In this document: positions 30,994-40,514 of the stretch, piece after piece | Layout of the letters: each line of letters starts with the position of its first letter | How positions within the stretch are numbered: position 1 is the first letter of the stretch | Assembly: GCF_009727065.1 (NCBI RefSeq) | Contig: NZ_WNLP01000011.1 | Location: 1 to 62,808 of the forward strand | Reading direction: 5' to 3' | DNA: 62,808 nucleotides | Origin: Bifidobacterium canis | GTDB taxonomy: Bacteria; Actinomycetota; Actinomycetes; Actinomycetales; Bifidobacteriaceae | Notes under the pieces: generated by a model | Seen by the model: only the letters and a program-made list of their open reading frames with translations | What the model was told of the DNA's origin: nothing | Database searches by the model: none | Program-made: the position numbers and the translations under genes

Positions 30994-31121
30994 ATTGTGC
31001 TGGTGGGGATATAAAACTCTTGTAGCGTCGCATAGCGTGATGGCATTTTCGTTGGAAAATAGCGATTTTGCGAATCCGCATATGTGAGCGTAACGGAGTT
31101 TTATATCCCCACCAGCAAAAT
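30994..31121. repeat. 128-bp inverted-end element, copy C
   Basis: Left end 30994-31017 (ATTGTGCTGGTGGGGATATA then AAAC) and right end 31098-31121 (GTTTTATATCCCCACCAGCA then AAAT) are inverted copies with one mismatch. Its internal core TTGGAAAATAGCG is the reverse complement of that in copy A, so this copy is inverted relative to A and B. Confidence 0.85.
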
Positions 31122-31125
31122 ATGC

Positions 31126-31155
31126 GGGGCATTGCACCCCTTCGCACAATGCCCC
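31126..31155. terminator. Possible hairpin after copy C
   Basis: Arms GGGGCATTG (31126-31134) and CAATGCCCC (31147-31155). No T-run follows; function is uncertain. The remaining sequence up to the response-regulator gene shows nothing recognisable. Confidence 0.35.
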
Positions 31156-31313
31156 TGACCCTAGAGACGTTCGCGTCAACTAGGTAAATGTTGCCTTCTC
31201 TCTCGCCATTCCAATTGTATGGTGTGTGAAACCGCTTACGCCAGCGTCTGTAGTCTAGTGGACTACAAAAATTTCGGCGTGTCTCTAGAAAATATTTTTG
31301 TATTATCTGATAT

Positions 31314-32009
31314 TCAGAATTTAGTTTTCTGCGACCACTTGGCGACGGCTTCAGCCCGCGAACTGGCGTTGAGCTTTTTCATGGCTCGGCTGATGTAGGT
31401 TTTCACCGTCGATTCGCTGTCTCCGGTGATGTGCGCGATCGCGCGGGTCGACAACCCCTGCGCGCATAGTTCCATAACGCGTTGTTCGTTCGGAGACATG
31501 TTGATGACCGCCGGTTTGCCTTGCCTGTGCAATCTCAGATACGCCTTCTGCGGCGTTTCGTATTGGTCGCCGTTCGAGCGATGGATTGGTTCTCCCATGA
31601 GCAGTTGCTGCATGGCTGAAACCAGCGGAACGATTTCGCCTTTGAGCAGGAGTCCCTGCATGCCATTTTTGACGGCATCGACCTCATACGGCTGCGTCAT
31701 ATACGACGTGAAACCGAGAATCGGCGTGTGATCGTCTTCGAAACGAATGGTGGCGCTGAGCTCGAACCCCGACATGCCTCGCATCGAAAGGTCTGTGATG
31801 ATCAGGTCGGGAGCATTGGTGGCGCTGATGATGCTGCGGTGATATGCGTTGACGGCATCATGCCCACCCTGCATCGACCAGCAGATGTTGAACTGGGGGA
31901 GGGAACCCAAATATGAGGCCAAGTAGTCGAGCACAATCGAATCGTTGTCTACCAAGGCTATGTTCCACGGATCGCCGTTGCCTTTGAAAACCGGCTCGAC
32001 TTGCTCCAT
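31314..32009 (-). CDS. LuxR/NarL-family response regulator without adjacent kinase
   Basis: A two-domain DNA-binding regulator, 231 residues. The receiver domain (about 12-135) keeps the phospho-acceptor aspartate in DLIITDLSMRGMSG, the Ser/Thr switch in LGFTSYM and the lysine in LLLKGE. The first acidic pocket reads VDNDS, close to the usual DD pair. The C-terminal HTH (about 165-225) is LuxR type: MSPNEQRVMELCAQGLSTRA. No histidine kinase gene is next to it, so its partner lies elsewhere. AAGGAG precedes the ATG. Confidence 0.88.
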   Translation of the reverse strand: MEQVEPVFKGNGDPWNIALVDNDSIVLDYLASYLGSLPQFNICWSMQGGHDAVNAYHRSIISATNAPDLIITDLSMRGMSGFELSATIRFEDDHTPILGFTSYMTQPYEVDAVKNGMQGLLLKGEIVPLVSAMQQLLMGEPIHRSNGDQYETPQKAYLRLHRQGKPAVINMSPNEQRVMELCAQGLSTRAIAHITGDSESTVKTYISRAMKKLNASSRAEAVAKWSQKTKF

Positions 32010-32325
32010 GGTAATTCTCCTTGTTAAGGTGCGACGAAACTATGTGAAAAATCCAAAACTGCGAATTTTTTATTCATTCTAGTCGAAAAGTTTCGAGAAT
32101 AGGATGGAAAAATCATATTGTGACGAATTGTCGGGGAATGTGGAATTTTTCGTTGCGGATATCGAGATGAAACGCGCCACTGATGTGTGGTGAAGAGGTA
32201 CGTTTTTATGGCGATACCGAACGATCGTTTTTCGTGAGCGCCACGCCGAGGGCGAGACGTGGGGAATTCGCGAACAACGAAGCCAACCATAGCCAATTGC
32301 GCCGTTGTCCGTTATGCTTGTGTGC
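32010..32325. other. Divergent promoter region between the response regulator and glmS
   Basis: A 316-base AT-rich gap. It contains an imperfect inverted repeat around 32076-32101 (ATTCTAGTCGAAA / TTTCGAGAAT) that might be an operator for either gene, and the glmS promoter at its right end. No open frame is convincing. Confidence 0.4.
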
Positions 32326-32326
32326 A
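32313..32326 (+). promoter_or_regulatory. Promoter of glmS, probably leaderless
   Basis: TATGCT at 32313-32318 lies seven bases before ATG 32326. That ATG must be the true start because the mature enzyme needs Cys at position 2. No ribosome site precedes it. Confidence 0.5.
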
Positions 32327-34218
32327 TGTGTGGAATTGTTGGATACGCAGGAAGCATTGTTACCCCCTCTAGAAAACCCTTGGAAGTATGCATTCAGGGC
32401 CTCGAGCGTTTGGAATATCGCGGCTATGATTCCGCTGGCGTCGCCCTGGCGAGCCCCGGCATGGATCACGTCGAGGTTCGCAAGAAGGCAGGCCGCCTCT
32501 CCAATCTCATCGAGAACATCGAAGAACATCCGTTGCCGGACGCGACCGTGGCGATCGGCCACACGCGTTGGGCAACGAACGGCGTGCCGAACGATGTGAA
32601 CGCCCACCCGCATTCGAGCCAAGACGGCAAGGTGGCGATCATTCACAACGGCATCATCGAGAACGCCTCCCAGCTGCGCCTCGACCTGCAGGCCGAAGGC
32701 TACCGCTTCGTGTCGAGCACCGACACCGAAGTCGCAGCCAAGCTGCTCGGCAAAATCGTCGACAACGTGATCGCCGAAACCGGCCAGCCCGACCTGTTCG
32801 AGGCAATGCGTCGCTTGGGACGCATGCTTGAAGGCGCATTCACCATTCTGGCCATCGACTGCCGTCAGCCGGGCATCGTCGTCGGCGCACGCCACGATTC
32901 ACCGCTCGTCGTCGGTTTGGGCGAGGGCGAGAACTACCTCGGCTCCGATGTGGCCGCATTCGTGGCATACACGAAGACCGCCATGGAGATCGATCAGGAT
33001 CAGGCCGTGATGATCAGTGCGGACGGCGTGACCGTCACCGATTTCGATGGCAACATCGTTCCCGACCCGGTGGTCTACACGGTGGATTGGGACGCGTCCG
33101 CCGCTGAAAAGGGCGGTTGGGATTCGTTCATGGACAAGGAGATCCACGAGGAGCCGGCCGCCGTGCAGCGCACGCTGATCGGCCGTCTCGACGACAACGG
33201 CAACATCAACCTTGACGAGGTGCGCATCGACGAGCATGATTTCAAGATGATCGACAAGATCATCGTCATCGGCTGCGGCACGGCGAGCTACGCCGGTTTG
33301 GTGGCCAAATACGCGATCGAACATTGGGTGCGCATTCCGGTCGAAGTGGAGCTCGCGCACGAATTCCGCTATCGTGACCCGATTCTGACTCCGCGCACGC
33401 TGGTTGTGGCGATCTCACAGTCCGGCGAAACGATGGACACGCTGATGGCGTTGCGTCACGCCCGTGAACAGGGTTCGAAGGTGCTGGCCATCTGCAACAC
33501 GCAGGGAGCGTCGATTCCTCGTGAATCCGATGCGGTGCTCTACACGCATGCAGGCCCTGAAGTGGCCGTCGCTTCGACGAAGGCGTTCGTGGCGCAGATC
33601 ACCGCAGCCTATGTGCTCGGCCTGTACCTGGCACAGCTCAAGGGCACGGTGTTCCGCGACGAGATTCGCCAGACCCTCGACTCGCTCAAAGCGATGCCGG
33701 CGAAAATCCAATGGGTGCTCGACACGCAGCCGGAACGCATCAAGCAGGCGGCAGCCCAGCTTGAGGACGCGCAGTCGTTCCTGTTCCTCGGCCGTCACGT
33801 CGGCTACCCGGTGGCGCTTGAGGGTGCGTTGAAGCTCAAGGAGATCGCCTACACGTTCACCGAAGGCTTCGCGGCTGGTGAGCTCAAGCACGGGCCTATC
33901 GCGTTGGTTGACGAAGGTGAGCCCGTGGTGTTCATCGTGCCACCGGCTCGCGGCCGCAATGTGCTGCACGCCAAGGTGATCTCCGGCATCGAAGAGGTCA
34001 AGGCCCGCGGCGCATACATCATCGCCGTTGCCGAGGAAGACGACAAAGATGTGGAGCGTTATGCCGACGTGATCTTCTGGCGTCCGGAATGCCCGACGCT
34101 GATGAGCCCGCTCGTCGATATCGTGCCACTGCAACTGTTTGCCATGGACATGGCCAAGCAGAAGGGCTACGACGTCGACAAGCCGCGCAATCTGGCGAAG
34201 TCGGTGACCGTCGAGTGA
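32326..34218 (+). CDS. glmS: Glutamine-fructose-6-phosphate aminotransferase (isomerizing)
   Basis: Makes glucosamine-6-phosphate, the entry to UDP-GlcNAc and the cell wall. The 630 residues contain an N-terminal class II glutaminase domain (catalytic Cys2 in MCGIVGYAG) and two SIS sugar-isomerase domains. The first SIS domain has GCGTASYAG and SQSGETMDT; the protein ends with the conserved LAKSVTVE. Cys2 fixes the start at 32326 rather than the in-frame ATG at 32305. I see no glmS-ribozyme-like leader. Confidence 0.96.
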   Translation: MCGIVGYAGSIVTPSRKPLEVCIQGLERLEYRGYDSAGVALASPGMDHVEVRKKAGRLSNLIENIEEHPLPDATVAIGHTRWATNGVPNDVNAHPHSSQDGKVAIIHNGIIENASQLRLDLQAEGYRFVSSTDTEVAAKLLGKIVDNVIAETGQPDLFEAMRRLGRMLEGAFTILAIDCRQPGIVVGARHDSPLVVGLGEGENYLGSDVAAFVAYTKTAMEIDQDQAVMISADGVTVTDFDGNIVPDPVVYTVDWDASAAEKGGWDSFMDKEIHEEPAAVQRTLIGRLDDNGNINLDEVRIDEHDFKMIDKIIVIGCGTASYAGLVAKYAIEHWVRIPVEVELAHEFRYRDPILTPRTLVVAISQSGETMDTLMALRHAREQGSKVLAICNTQGASIPRESDAVLYTHAGPEVAVASTKAFVAQITAAYVLGLYLAQLKGTVFRDEIRQTLDSLKAMPAKIQWVLDTQPERIKQAAAQLEDAQSFLFLGRHVGYPVALEGALKLKEIAYTFTEGFAAGELKHGPIALVDEGEPVVFIVPPARGRNVLHAKVISGIEEVKARGAYIIAVAEEDDKDVERYADVIFWRPECPTLMSPLVDIVPLQLFAMDMAKQKGYDVDKPRNLAKSVTVE

Positions 34219-34241
34219 CCTCGCGGATTCACTGAACACAT

Positions 34242-35002
34242 ATGCAGTCTGCGAATACGACCGGCGCGCATCGCTGGGTGACCAGCGAACCCGAGATCCC
34301 ATTCGATCTGCCGGTGATCTACGAAGACGAACGCATCATCGTTGTAGACAAACCGCGTTTCCTGTCGACCATGCCACGTGCATGTGGTACAGGCAGACTG
34401 CGCTCATTCGCCTGCGGGAACAATATGACGATCGCAATATCGTTCCCGCACACAGGCTCGACCGCCCGACAGCAGGCATCGTCGTTTTCGTGCGTGATCC
34501 GGCGTCGCGCGGTGCCTACCAGATGTTGTTCCAAAACAAACTCGCGGTCAAAACATACGAGTGTCTGGCACCGATCCGCCCAGTGAAGCGGCCGCGTACC
34601 GGCACGATCGAACAGCTCGCGCGGCCGCGCCCGTTTCCGCTGCTGCGCCGCTCGCATATCATCAAAACCCGCGGAGTGTTGCGCGCGCAGGAAATCCCGG
34701 GAACCGTGAACGCGCAAACGCGCATAGAACTCGACGGTCTGCACGTCGGTATGAGCGAGCAGTTCGACGAGCCAATCGGCAGATTTACACTCACGCCGCT
34801 CACCGGCAAAACGCATCAGTTGCGCGTGCATATGAATTCAATCGGCATGCCGATAATCGGTGACGATTTCTACCCGAACATCACGCCGCGCGCATACGAC
34901 GATTTCTCGCAACCACTGCAACTGGTGGCGCGCACACTGCGTTTCACCGACCCCTTCACCGGCGAACTTCGCGTGTTCACGTCGCGCGTGCCACTCGCGT
35001 AG
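34242..35002 (+). pseudogene. RluA-family pseudouridine synthase, frameshifted
   Basis: Two overlapping frames together encode one RluA-type protein of about 253 residues. The first (from ATG 34242) gives PVIYEDERIIVVDKPRFLS and then runs out of frame. The second carries MWYRQTALIRLREQ, the catalytic motif HRLDRPTAG, and the C-terminal LTGKTHQLRVHMNSIGMPI. Restoring one G at 34380 (CGTGCATG to CGTGGCATG) joins them as MPRGMWYRQ. All catalytic parts survive, so this is a recent mutation or a sequence error. Which RNA it modifies is unknown. Confidence 0.85.
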
Positions 35003-35047
35003 CGTGCCAGTGGCGCGCGCGACGGCGCGTAATCTCAACTATTACTT

Positions 35048-35806
35048 TCAAATATTCTTCGAATAAATCGACATCATGCCCTTGAAAATGAGGTGCGGAT
35101 CCACGATGTCGATAAGCGGAGTCTCGAATATCTTCGACATGCCACCCGTGGCCACCACTTTGAAATCGGTGCCGAGCTCGTTTCTGAACTGGGTGATCGT
35201 GCGTTCGATGCCACCCAGCGAATCGTAATACAGTCCAGCTTGTATTGCGTCCCTCGTGTTCGTTGCGAGAATCGATTTCGGTCGCATGATCTGCACCTCC
35301 GGCAGCTGCGCCGTCGAAGACGTCAGCGCGGCGGCCGCGGTGCCGATGCCGGTGGTGATCAAACCGCTGACTATGGTGCCGCGTTCGTCAACATAGTTGT
35401 AAGTAGTGGCGGTGCCCATGTCGATGACGAGCACAGGGCCGCCGTACGTGGTGTATGCGCCGGCGCAGTCTGCAAGCAGGTCCGCGCCGAGCGTGCGCGG
35501 GTCATCGATGCGAATGTTCATGCCGGTTTTGATGCCCGGGCCTATGATGATCGGCTCAAGCCCGAGGAATTTGATCACCGAAGAGATGAACGAGTGCATC
35601 ACTTTCGGCACCACCGATGAAATGATCACGTCATCCACGTCGTCCGGCGTGAAATTGCTCAGCTGCAGGAATTGCAGCAACATCAACCCATATTCGTCGG
35701 ACGTGTGGTTCGATTTCGTGGTGATGCGATACACGTCGGTCGGTTCGTCGCCCTCCATCAACCCGATGACGATGTTCGTGTTTCCAATGTCGACTGCCAG
35801 AATCAT
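35048..35806 (-). CDS. coaX: Type III pantothenate kinase
   Basis: ATP-dependent phosphorylation of pantothenate, first step of coenzyme A synthesis. The 252 residues belong to the ASKHA fold: phosphate-1 motif VDIGNTNIVIG at the N-terminus, GADLLADCAGAY, the phosphate-2 motif DMGTATTYNYV, and the adenosine region VVATGGMSKIF. The ATG (35804-35806, minus strand) follows AAGGAGCGAAG. It is a single gene, divergent from the peptide/nickel-type ABC operon. Confidence 0.95.
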   Translation of the reverse strand: MILAVDIGNTNIVIGLMEGDEPTDVYRITTKSNHTSDEYGLMLLQFLQLSNFTPDDVDDVIISSVVPKVMHSFISSVIKFLGLEPIIIGPGIKTGMNIRIDDPRTLGADLLADCAGAYTTYGGPVLVIDMGTATTYNYVDERGTIVSGLITTGIGTAAAALTSSTAQLPEVQIMRPKSILATNTRDAIQAGLYYDSLGGIERTITQFRNELGTDFKVVATGGMSKIFETPLIDIVDPHLIFKGMMSIYSKNI

Positions 35807-35985
35807 CTTCGCTCCTTGCTGTGCGTATGTTCTAACCTAGCAAATCCTGTGCCAACCCGCTCCGCGCGTCCGCTGCCTCTCCAAATGACCTGTATATATT
35901 GGCCGCGAAAACAGTTGAAAACGAGCTGTATATATATGGGTCGCACGGAGAGAAAAGCGACGCGTAAAACTTCGTGGTGACGCCG

Positions 35986-35991
35986 TATAAT
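35986..35991 (+). promoter_or_regulatory. -10 box for the peptide/nickel-type ABC operon
   Basis: A perfect TATAAT at 35986-35991. Transcription would start near 35998, leaving a leader of about 105 bases before ATG 36104. No strong -35 box is visible. Confidence 0.55.
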
Positions 35992-36003
35992 ATCGTCGCG
36001 GTG

Positions 36004-36080
36004 GCCGACCCGTCAAGGGCGGTCAACCGGCAATCCGCGACGCCGCGCAGCACATACGCTCGCAACGAAGCAAGTCGCGG
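36004..36080 (+). promoter_or_regulatory. Structured 5' leader, possible riboswitch or attenuator
   Basis: The leader can fold into two helices: GCCGACC (36004-36010) with GGTC and CGGC at 36021-36031, and a perfect 7-bp long-range stem CCGCGAC (36035-36041) with GTCGCGG (36074-36080). The closing strand ends just before the purine-rich ribosome site. It matches no riboswitch consensus I can name with confidence. Confidence 0.35.
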
Positions 36081-36103
36081 TGAGAACTAAGAGGAAAGAA
36101 AGA

Positions 36104-37759
36104 ATGACACAACAGAACAACGGTTCACCAACGCCGCAGAACGAGCATTCGTCTGCGAGCGAGAACACTCCGAACACTTCAGCGAGCACCGACTCCTCGC
36201 TGCAGGCGCACGCGAAAAGCGAGAAACCGCGTTCCCCATGGAGAACCTGGGTGATCGCGATCATCGCCGTCATCATCGTCGCAGCCGCAGTATTCGCGAT
36301 CGTCAACCACACCCGTGCGTCACGGTCCGCGCAACAGTCCGCTGGAGAGCAGGCAGACACGGTGACGATCGGTCTCAAACTCGCGCCGACGAACCTCGAC
36401 ATCCGCAACACGGCGGGCACCGCGCTCGACCAAGCGTTGATCGGCAACGTGTATGAGGGGCTCGTGAGCCGCAACTCGGAGAACAAAGTGACGCCCGGAC
36501 TCGCCAAGAGCTGGGACGTGAGCAAAGACGGCCTCACCTACACCTTCCATCTCAACAAGAACATGCACTTCTCGAACGGCGACGAACTCAACGCGCAAGA
36601 CGTGGTGTGGTCGATCGAACAGCTCGAAGAGAAGAAATACCACGACTACGACACGTTGCGTAACTTCAAGTCGGTGACCGCACCGGACGATGACACGGTG
36701 GTGATCACGCTTTCGAAGCCGTATTCGCAACTGCTGTGGTCGCTGAGCGGTCGCGCCGGACTCGTGTTCGACAAAGACGCGAAATACGTGGCGAAAACGC
36801 AGGCGGTGGGCTCCGGACCATACAAGCTCGCGAAGTTCACGCCGAACAATTCGATCGAACTCGTGGCCGACGAGAATTATTGGGGCGCGAACAAAGCGAA
36901 GACGAAGAACGTGACGCTGCGCTACTTCGCCGACGATGATGCCGCGGTGAACGCGCTCAAATCCGGTGACGTGCAGGTGCTCGCGCCGGTGAATGCGACG
37001 CTCGCGAAGTCGCTGGGCGACGACTACACGGTGAAGGCGGGCGACGGAACCGACAAATACGTGCTCGCGATGAACAACGCGAGCGGCAAGGCGACGGCCG
37101 ACAAGCGCGTGCGCCAGGCGATTCGCTACGCCATCGACCATGAGCAGCTGATCGCTTCGCGTGGCGGGGCAGACAAGGCGCTCGGCGGCCCGATCCCGTC
37201 CCTCGACCCGGGCTACGAGGATCTGACGAACCTGTACCCGCACGATCTGGCCAAAGCCAAGAAACTGCTCAGCGAGGCCGGCTATTCGGCGAGCAATCCG
37301 CTGAAGCTCACGCTGACCTACCCGAACACGTATGGCACCGAGCTCGGCGACCAGCTGCGCTCGCAGCTCAAGGAGGCGAACATCGACCTCAAGGTGAACG
37401 TCGTCGAGTTCTCCACCTGGCTGCAAGACGTGTATACCGACAAAGACTACGACCTCTCGATGGTCGACCACAACGAGAGCCACGACTTCTCGCAGTGGAC
37501 GAACCCGGACTACTACTACGGCTACGATAACAAAGAGGTGCAGGATCTCGCCAGCAAAGCGCTCTCGTCCACCGATGAGACGCAGGCTGACGAAGACTTG
37601 AAAGCCGCCGCGAAGATCGTGAGTGAGGACGCGGCCGCCGACTGGCTGTTCAACTACCGCGTGACCTCCGCCACCGCGAAGGGTGTGGAAGGATTCCCGT
37701 TCAACATGAACCAGACCGTGATGCCGCTCGCCCAGCTGACCTACACGCCGGCCAAGTAG
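36104..37759 (+). CDS. Peptide/nickel-type ABC transporter substrate-binding protein
   Basis: A family 5 solute-binding protein (SBP_bac_5), 551 residues, first gene of a five-gene operon. A polar N-terminus of about 40 residues rich in Ser, Asn and Gln leads to one membrane helix (WVIAIIAVIIVAAAVFAIV). There is no lipobox, so it would be tethered by a signal anchor instead of lipid. The binding fold has the expected LAPTNLDIRNTAGTALDQ start and family segments YTFHLNKNMHFSNGDELNA and VRQAIRYAIDHEQL. ATG 36104 follows GAGGAAAGAAAG. The ligand cannot be decided. Confidence 0.9.
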   Translation: MTQQNNGSPTPQNEHSSASENTPNTSASTDSSLQAHAKSEKPRSPWRTWVIAIIAVIIVAAAVFAIVNHTRASRSAQQSAGEQADTVTIGLKLAPTNLDIRNTAGTALDQALIGNVYEGLVSRNSENKVTPGLAKSWDVSKDGLTYTFHLNKNMHFSNGDELNAQDVVWSIEQLEEKKYHDYDTLRNFKSVTAPDDDTVVITLSKPYSQLLWSLSGRAGLVFDKDAKYVAKTQAVGSGPYKLAKFTPNNSIELVADENYWGANKAKTKNVTLRYFADDDAAVNALKSGDVQVLAPVNATLAKSLGDDYTVKAGDGTDKYVLAMNNASGKATADKRVRQAIRYAIDHEQLIASRGGADKALGGPIPSLDPGYEDLTNLYPHDLAKAKKLLSEAGYSASNPLKLTLTYPNTYGTELGDQLRSQLKEANIDLKVNVVEFSTWLQDVYTDKDYDLSMVDHNESHDFSQWTNPDYYYGYDNKEVQDLASKALSSTDETQADEDLKAAAKIVSEDAAADWLFNYRVTSATAKGVEGFPFNMNQTVMPLAQLTYTPAK

Positions 37760-37777
37760 CGCGCGAAGGGGCAGGCT

Positions 37778-38740
37778 ATGAAATACATGCTTCGTCGTTT
37801 GGCGATGTTCGTGGTGGCGTTGATCGTCATCTCGATCATCGTGTTCGTGATGCTGCGCATTCTGCCCGGCGACATCGCCGCCGTGATGGCGGGCACGAAC
37901 GCCACGCCGGAGCGTGTCGCCGCCCTGCGCGAGCAGATGGGACTCAACAAGCCGCTGGTTTCGCAGTATTTCGACTGGATCGGCGGCTTGTTCCACGGTG
38001 ATTTCGGCGAGTCGATGCTCACAGGGCAGCCCGTCGCGACCGTCGTCGGTTCGCGTGCCGCCATCACGTTCCCGCTGATTGTGATGGGCATGGCGGTGGC
38101 GCTGCTGATCGGCATTCCACTCGGCTACCTCTCGGTGCGCACCACCAACCGTGTGGTGCAGTCGATCTACCAGAGCATCGCGATCATCGGCGGTGCGATT
38201 CCGGCACTGTGGGGTGGCCTGCTGCTCATCCTGCTGTTCGCCAAAGGCGTCGGCATACTGCCCGTTTTCCCCGCGCAAGGATTCCCCAGCACCGGCTGGG
38301 CGAACCCGGGCAAGGCATTGATGAGCCTCATATTGCCTGCCCTGACGGTGGGCATCATCGTGGGCGCGACGATCATGCGCTACACGCGCGCCTCATTGCA
38401 GACCATCTCATCCAGCGGTTACGTGGAGATGGCGATGGCCTGCGGCATGACGCGACGCAAGGCATTGTGGCACGTGGGTTTGCGGCTCGCCATGCCGCAA
38501 CTCGTGTCGGTGGTTGGCTTGACCTTCGCCGAAATGATCACCGGCGTCATGGTCATCGAAAACCTGTTCGCACTGCCCGGCATCGGCACCGGGCTCGTCA
38601 GCGACCTTGGCCATCGCGACCTGATCGCCGTGCAAAGCGAACTGTTCATGCTCGCCGCGTTCTTCCTCGTCATCGGCCTGCTGGTCGACTTGGCGCATCG
38701 GGCACTCGATCCACGTTTGGGGGAGGAGAGCAATGACTGA
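37778..38740 (+). CDS. Peptide/nickel-type ABC transporter permease 1 (DppB/NikB-like)
   Basis: A 320-residue membrane subunit with six helices. It opens with MKYMLRRLAMFVVALIVISI, the usual first helix of DppB-type proteins. The N-terminal family segment is GLNKPLVSQYFDWIGGLFHG-like, and the EAA loop is in VEMAMACGMTRRKALWHVGL. It starts 18 bases after the binding-protein stop and overlaps the next gene by eight bases. Confidence 0.92.
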   Translation: MKYMLRRLAMFVVALIVISIIVFVMLRILPGDIAAVMAGTNATPERVAALREQMGLNKPLVSQYFDWIGGLFHGDFGESMLTGQPVATVVGSRAAITFPLIVMGMAVALLIGIPLGYLSVRTTNRVVQSIYQSIAIIGGAIPALWGGLLLILLFAKGVGILPVFPAQGFPSTGWANPGKALMSLILPALTVGIIVGATIMRYTRASLQTISSSGYVEMAMACGMTRRKALWHVGLRLAMPQLVSVVGLTFAEMITGVMVIENLFALPGIGTGLVSDLGHRDLIAVQSELFMLAAFFLVIGLLVDLAHRALDPRLGEESND

Positions 38741-39695
38741 CGCAACCCCTCACAACACGCAATCCAAGCAATCCAAACAGTCCAAACAGCCTAGGCAGTC
38801 CAAGCGCCCCGAGCAGCTTCACGGCTGGCGGCGCACACTGCATCGCGCGGGCATCATCGTGTCAACGATGTGGCATCATGGCACAGGCCGATTCTCGATG
38901 ATCGTGCTCGGCATCTGGGTGCTGGTATCGATCGTCTCGTTGTTCTGGACACCGCAATCGCTGTGGGCCACCGACGGCTACAACGTGTGGGCAAAGCCGT
39001 CGCGCACGCATTGGCTCGGCACCGACGGCACGGGCGCGGACGTGTTCAGCTGGCTGATGGCCGGCTCACGCACGAACCTGCTCATCGTGCTGCTCACCGT
39101 CATCTTCGCATTGGCGTTCGGCCTGCTGCTCGTGGCGCTCATGGTGTCGAGAAACACGGCGCTCGCGCACGGTTCCGTCGTCGCCATAGACGCGCTGATC
39201 TCGATTCCGACCGTACTGATCGCCCTGATGCTCGCCGTGCCGCTCGGCGCATCGATTCTGGGCATCGTGATCGCCTGCGGATTCGGTTACGGCCTGAACC
39301 TCGCACGCGTCGCCCGCCCGCAGGCTCTGCTCGCGGCGCGCAGCATGTATGTGCAGTCCGCGCTGTCGAACGGAGCCTCCGCCACGCGCGTGTTCTTCAC
39401 GCACGTGCTCACCAATATTCGCCCGGTCGTCATCGTGCAATGCTCGCTGTGCGCGGGCACCGCAGTGCTCGCCGAAGCCGGTCTCACGTATTTGGGCGTC
39501 GGCGTGCCGTCCGGTGTGCCGAGCTGGGGCGTCTCACTCACATCATCGGTCAAATTCATCTCGATCTACCCGATGACGGTCATTTGGCCGGGCCTCATCG
39601 TCACCGTGGTCGTCGTCGCGCTGAACCTGTTCGGTGACGCGTTGCACGACGCCGCCGACCCGTTGAGTAATCCACGATTGAGAAAGGCGCAGTAG
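38733..39695 (+). CDS. Peptide/nickel-type ABC transporter permease 2 (DppC/NikC-like)
   Basis: A 320-residue second permease subunit. The N-terminus is an unusual cytoplasmic low-complexity run (QSKQSKQSKQPRQSK) before the first helix; the rest is typical, with HWLGTDGTGADVFSWLMAGS as the DppC family signature and the EAA region around YVQSALSNGASATRVFFTHV. It overlaps the upstream permease by eight bases and its stop abuts the next ATG (TAGATG), so translation is tightly coupled. Confidence 0.92.
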   Translation: MTDATPHNTQSKQSKQSKQPRQSKRPEQLHGWRRTLHRAGIIVSTMWHHGTGRFSMIVLGIWVLVSIVSLFWTPQSLWATDGYNVWAKPSRTHWLGTDGTGADVFSWLMAGSRTNLLIVLLTVIFALAFGLLLVALMVSRNTALAHGSVVAIDALISIPTVLIALMLAVPLGASILGIVIACGFGYGLNLARVARPQALLAARSMYVQSALSNGASATRVFFTHVLTNIRPVVIVQCSLCAGTAVLAEAGLTYLGVGVPSGVPSWGVSLTSSVKFISIYPMTVIWPGLIVTVVVVALNLFGDALHDAADPLSNPRLRKAQ

Positions 39696-40514
39696 ATGAG
39701 CGTCACACTCAGCAACGTCAATATCTCCATAGCAAGCAAACCGATCGTGCACAATATCTCGATGGAGATTCGCGACGGCCAGCGCGTCGGACTGATCGGC
39801 TCGTCCGGCTCCGGCAAATCGATGATCGCGCGCGCCATCATGGGACTTCTGCCACAGCAGGCGAGTCTGAGCGGCACGATCAGCGTCAACGGCACGCAAG
39901 TCGTGGGCATGAGCGACAACGAGCTCGCAAATCTGCGCGGCGCGGCGATGGGCATGGTCTTCCAGAACCCAGCCACGTCGCTCAACCCGCTGCTCAGAGT
40001 GCGCGAACAAATCGAACTGCCGCTGAAACTGCATTACGATCTGCCCTCCGACGACCGCGCCGCCCGCGTGGAAGCGATGGCACGGAAAGTCGGCCTGCCC
40101 GCAGAATTGTTGGGCCGCTTCCCGCACCAGCTCTCCGGCGGGCAGCAGCAGCGCGTAGGCATCGCCACAGCACTCATCACATCACCGCGTCTCATCATCG
40201 CCGACGAACCGACCACCGCGCTGGATTCGATCACGCAACGCCAGATAATCGACCTGCTCGTCTCGCTCGTTGACGAAGCGCACGCGTCGATGTTGTTCAT
40301 CACACACGATTTCTCGGTGCTCGCGCACGCCACGCAATACTGCTACGTGCTCGGCGACGGCGAGATAATTGAACGAGGTCGCACGGCACAGCTGCTGGAT
40401 GCGCCGCAGCACGACTACACGAAGACGCTGGTGCACGCAGCGCAAACACTGAGTCTGCACACCGATACGCGCAGTGCTGCGCACACCGAAGGAGCGCACA
40501 ATGAGCGAGCATGA
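39696..40514 (+). CDS. Peptide/nickel-type ABC transporter ATPase 1 (DppD/NikD-like)
   Basis: A 272-residue ATPase: Walker A GSSGSGKSM, Q-loop MVFQNPATSLNP, signature [15 protein letters not shown] and Walker B IIADEPTTALDS. It is shorter than most oligopeptide ATPases (about 330) and lacks their C-terminal domain, so its size resembles NikD. It begins immediately after the upstream stop codon and overlaps the next gene by 14 bases. Confidence 0.9.
   Translation: MSVTLSNVNISIASKPIVHNISMEIRDGQRVGLIGSSGSGKSMIARAIMGLLPQQASLSGTISVNGTQVVGMSDNELANLRGAAMGMVFQNPATSLNPLLRVREQIELPLKLHYDLPSDDRAARVEAMARKVGLPAELLGRFPHQLSGGQQQRVGIATALITSPRLIIADEPTTALDSITQRQIIDLLVSLVDEAHASMLFITHDFSVLAHATQYCYVLGDGEIIERGRTAQLLDAPQHDYTKTLVHAAQTLSLHTDTRSAAHTEGAHNERA

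Noticed and set aside
29053..31179. A 708-codon open frame on the minus strand
   Set aside because: It is a shadow of the permease and ATPase genes and of element copy C; composition is His/Arg-rich as expected for antisense frames in this codon usage.
32010..32325. glmS ribozyme
   Set aside because: The glmS start is only about seven bases from its probable -10 box, leaving no leader to hold a ribozyme.
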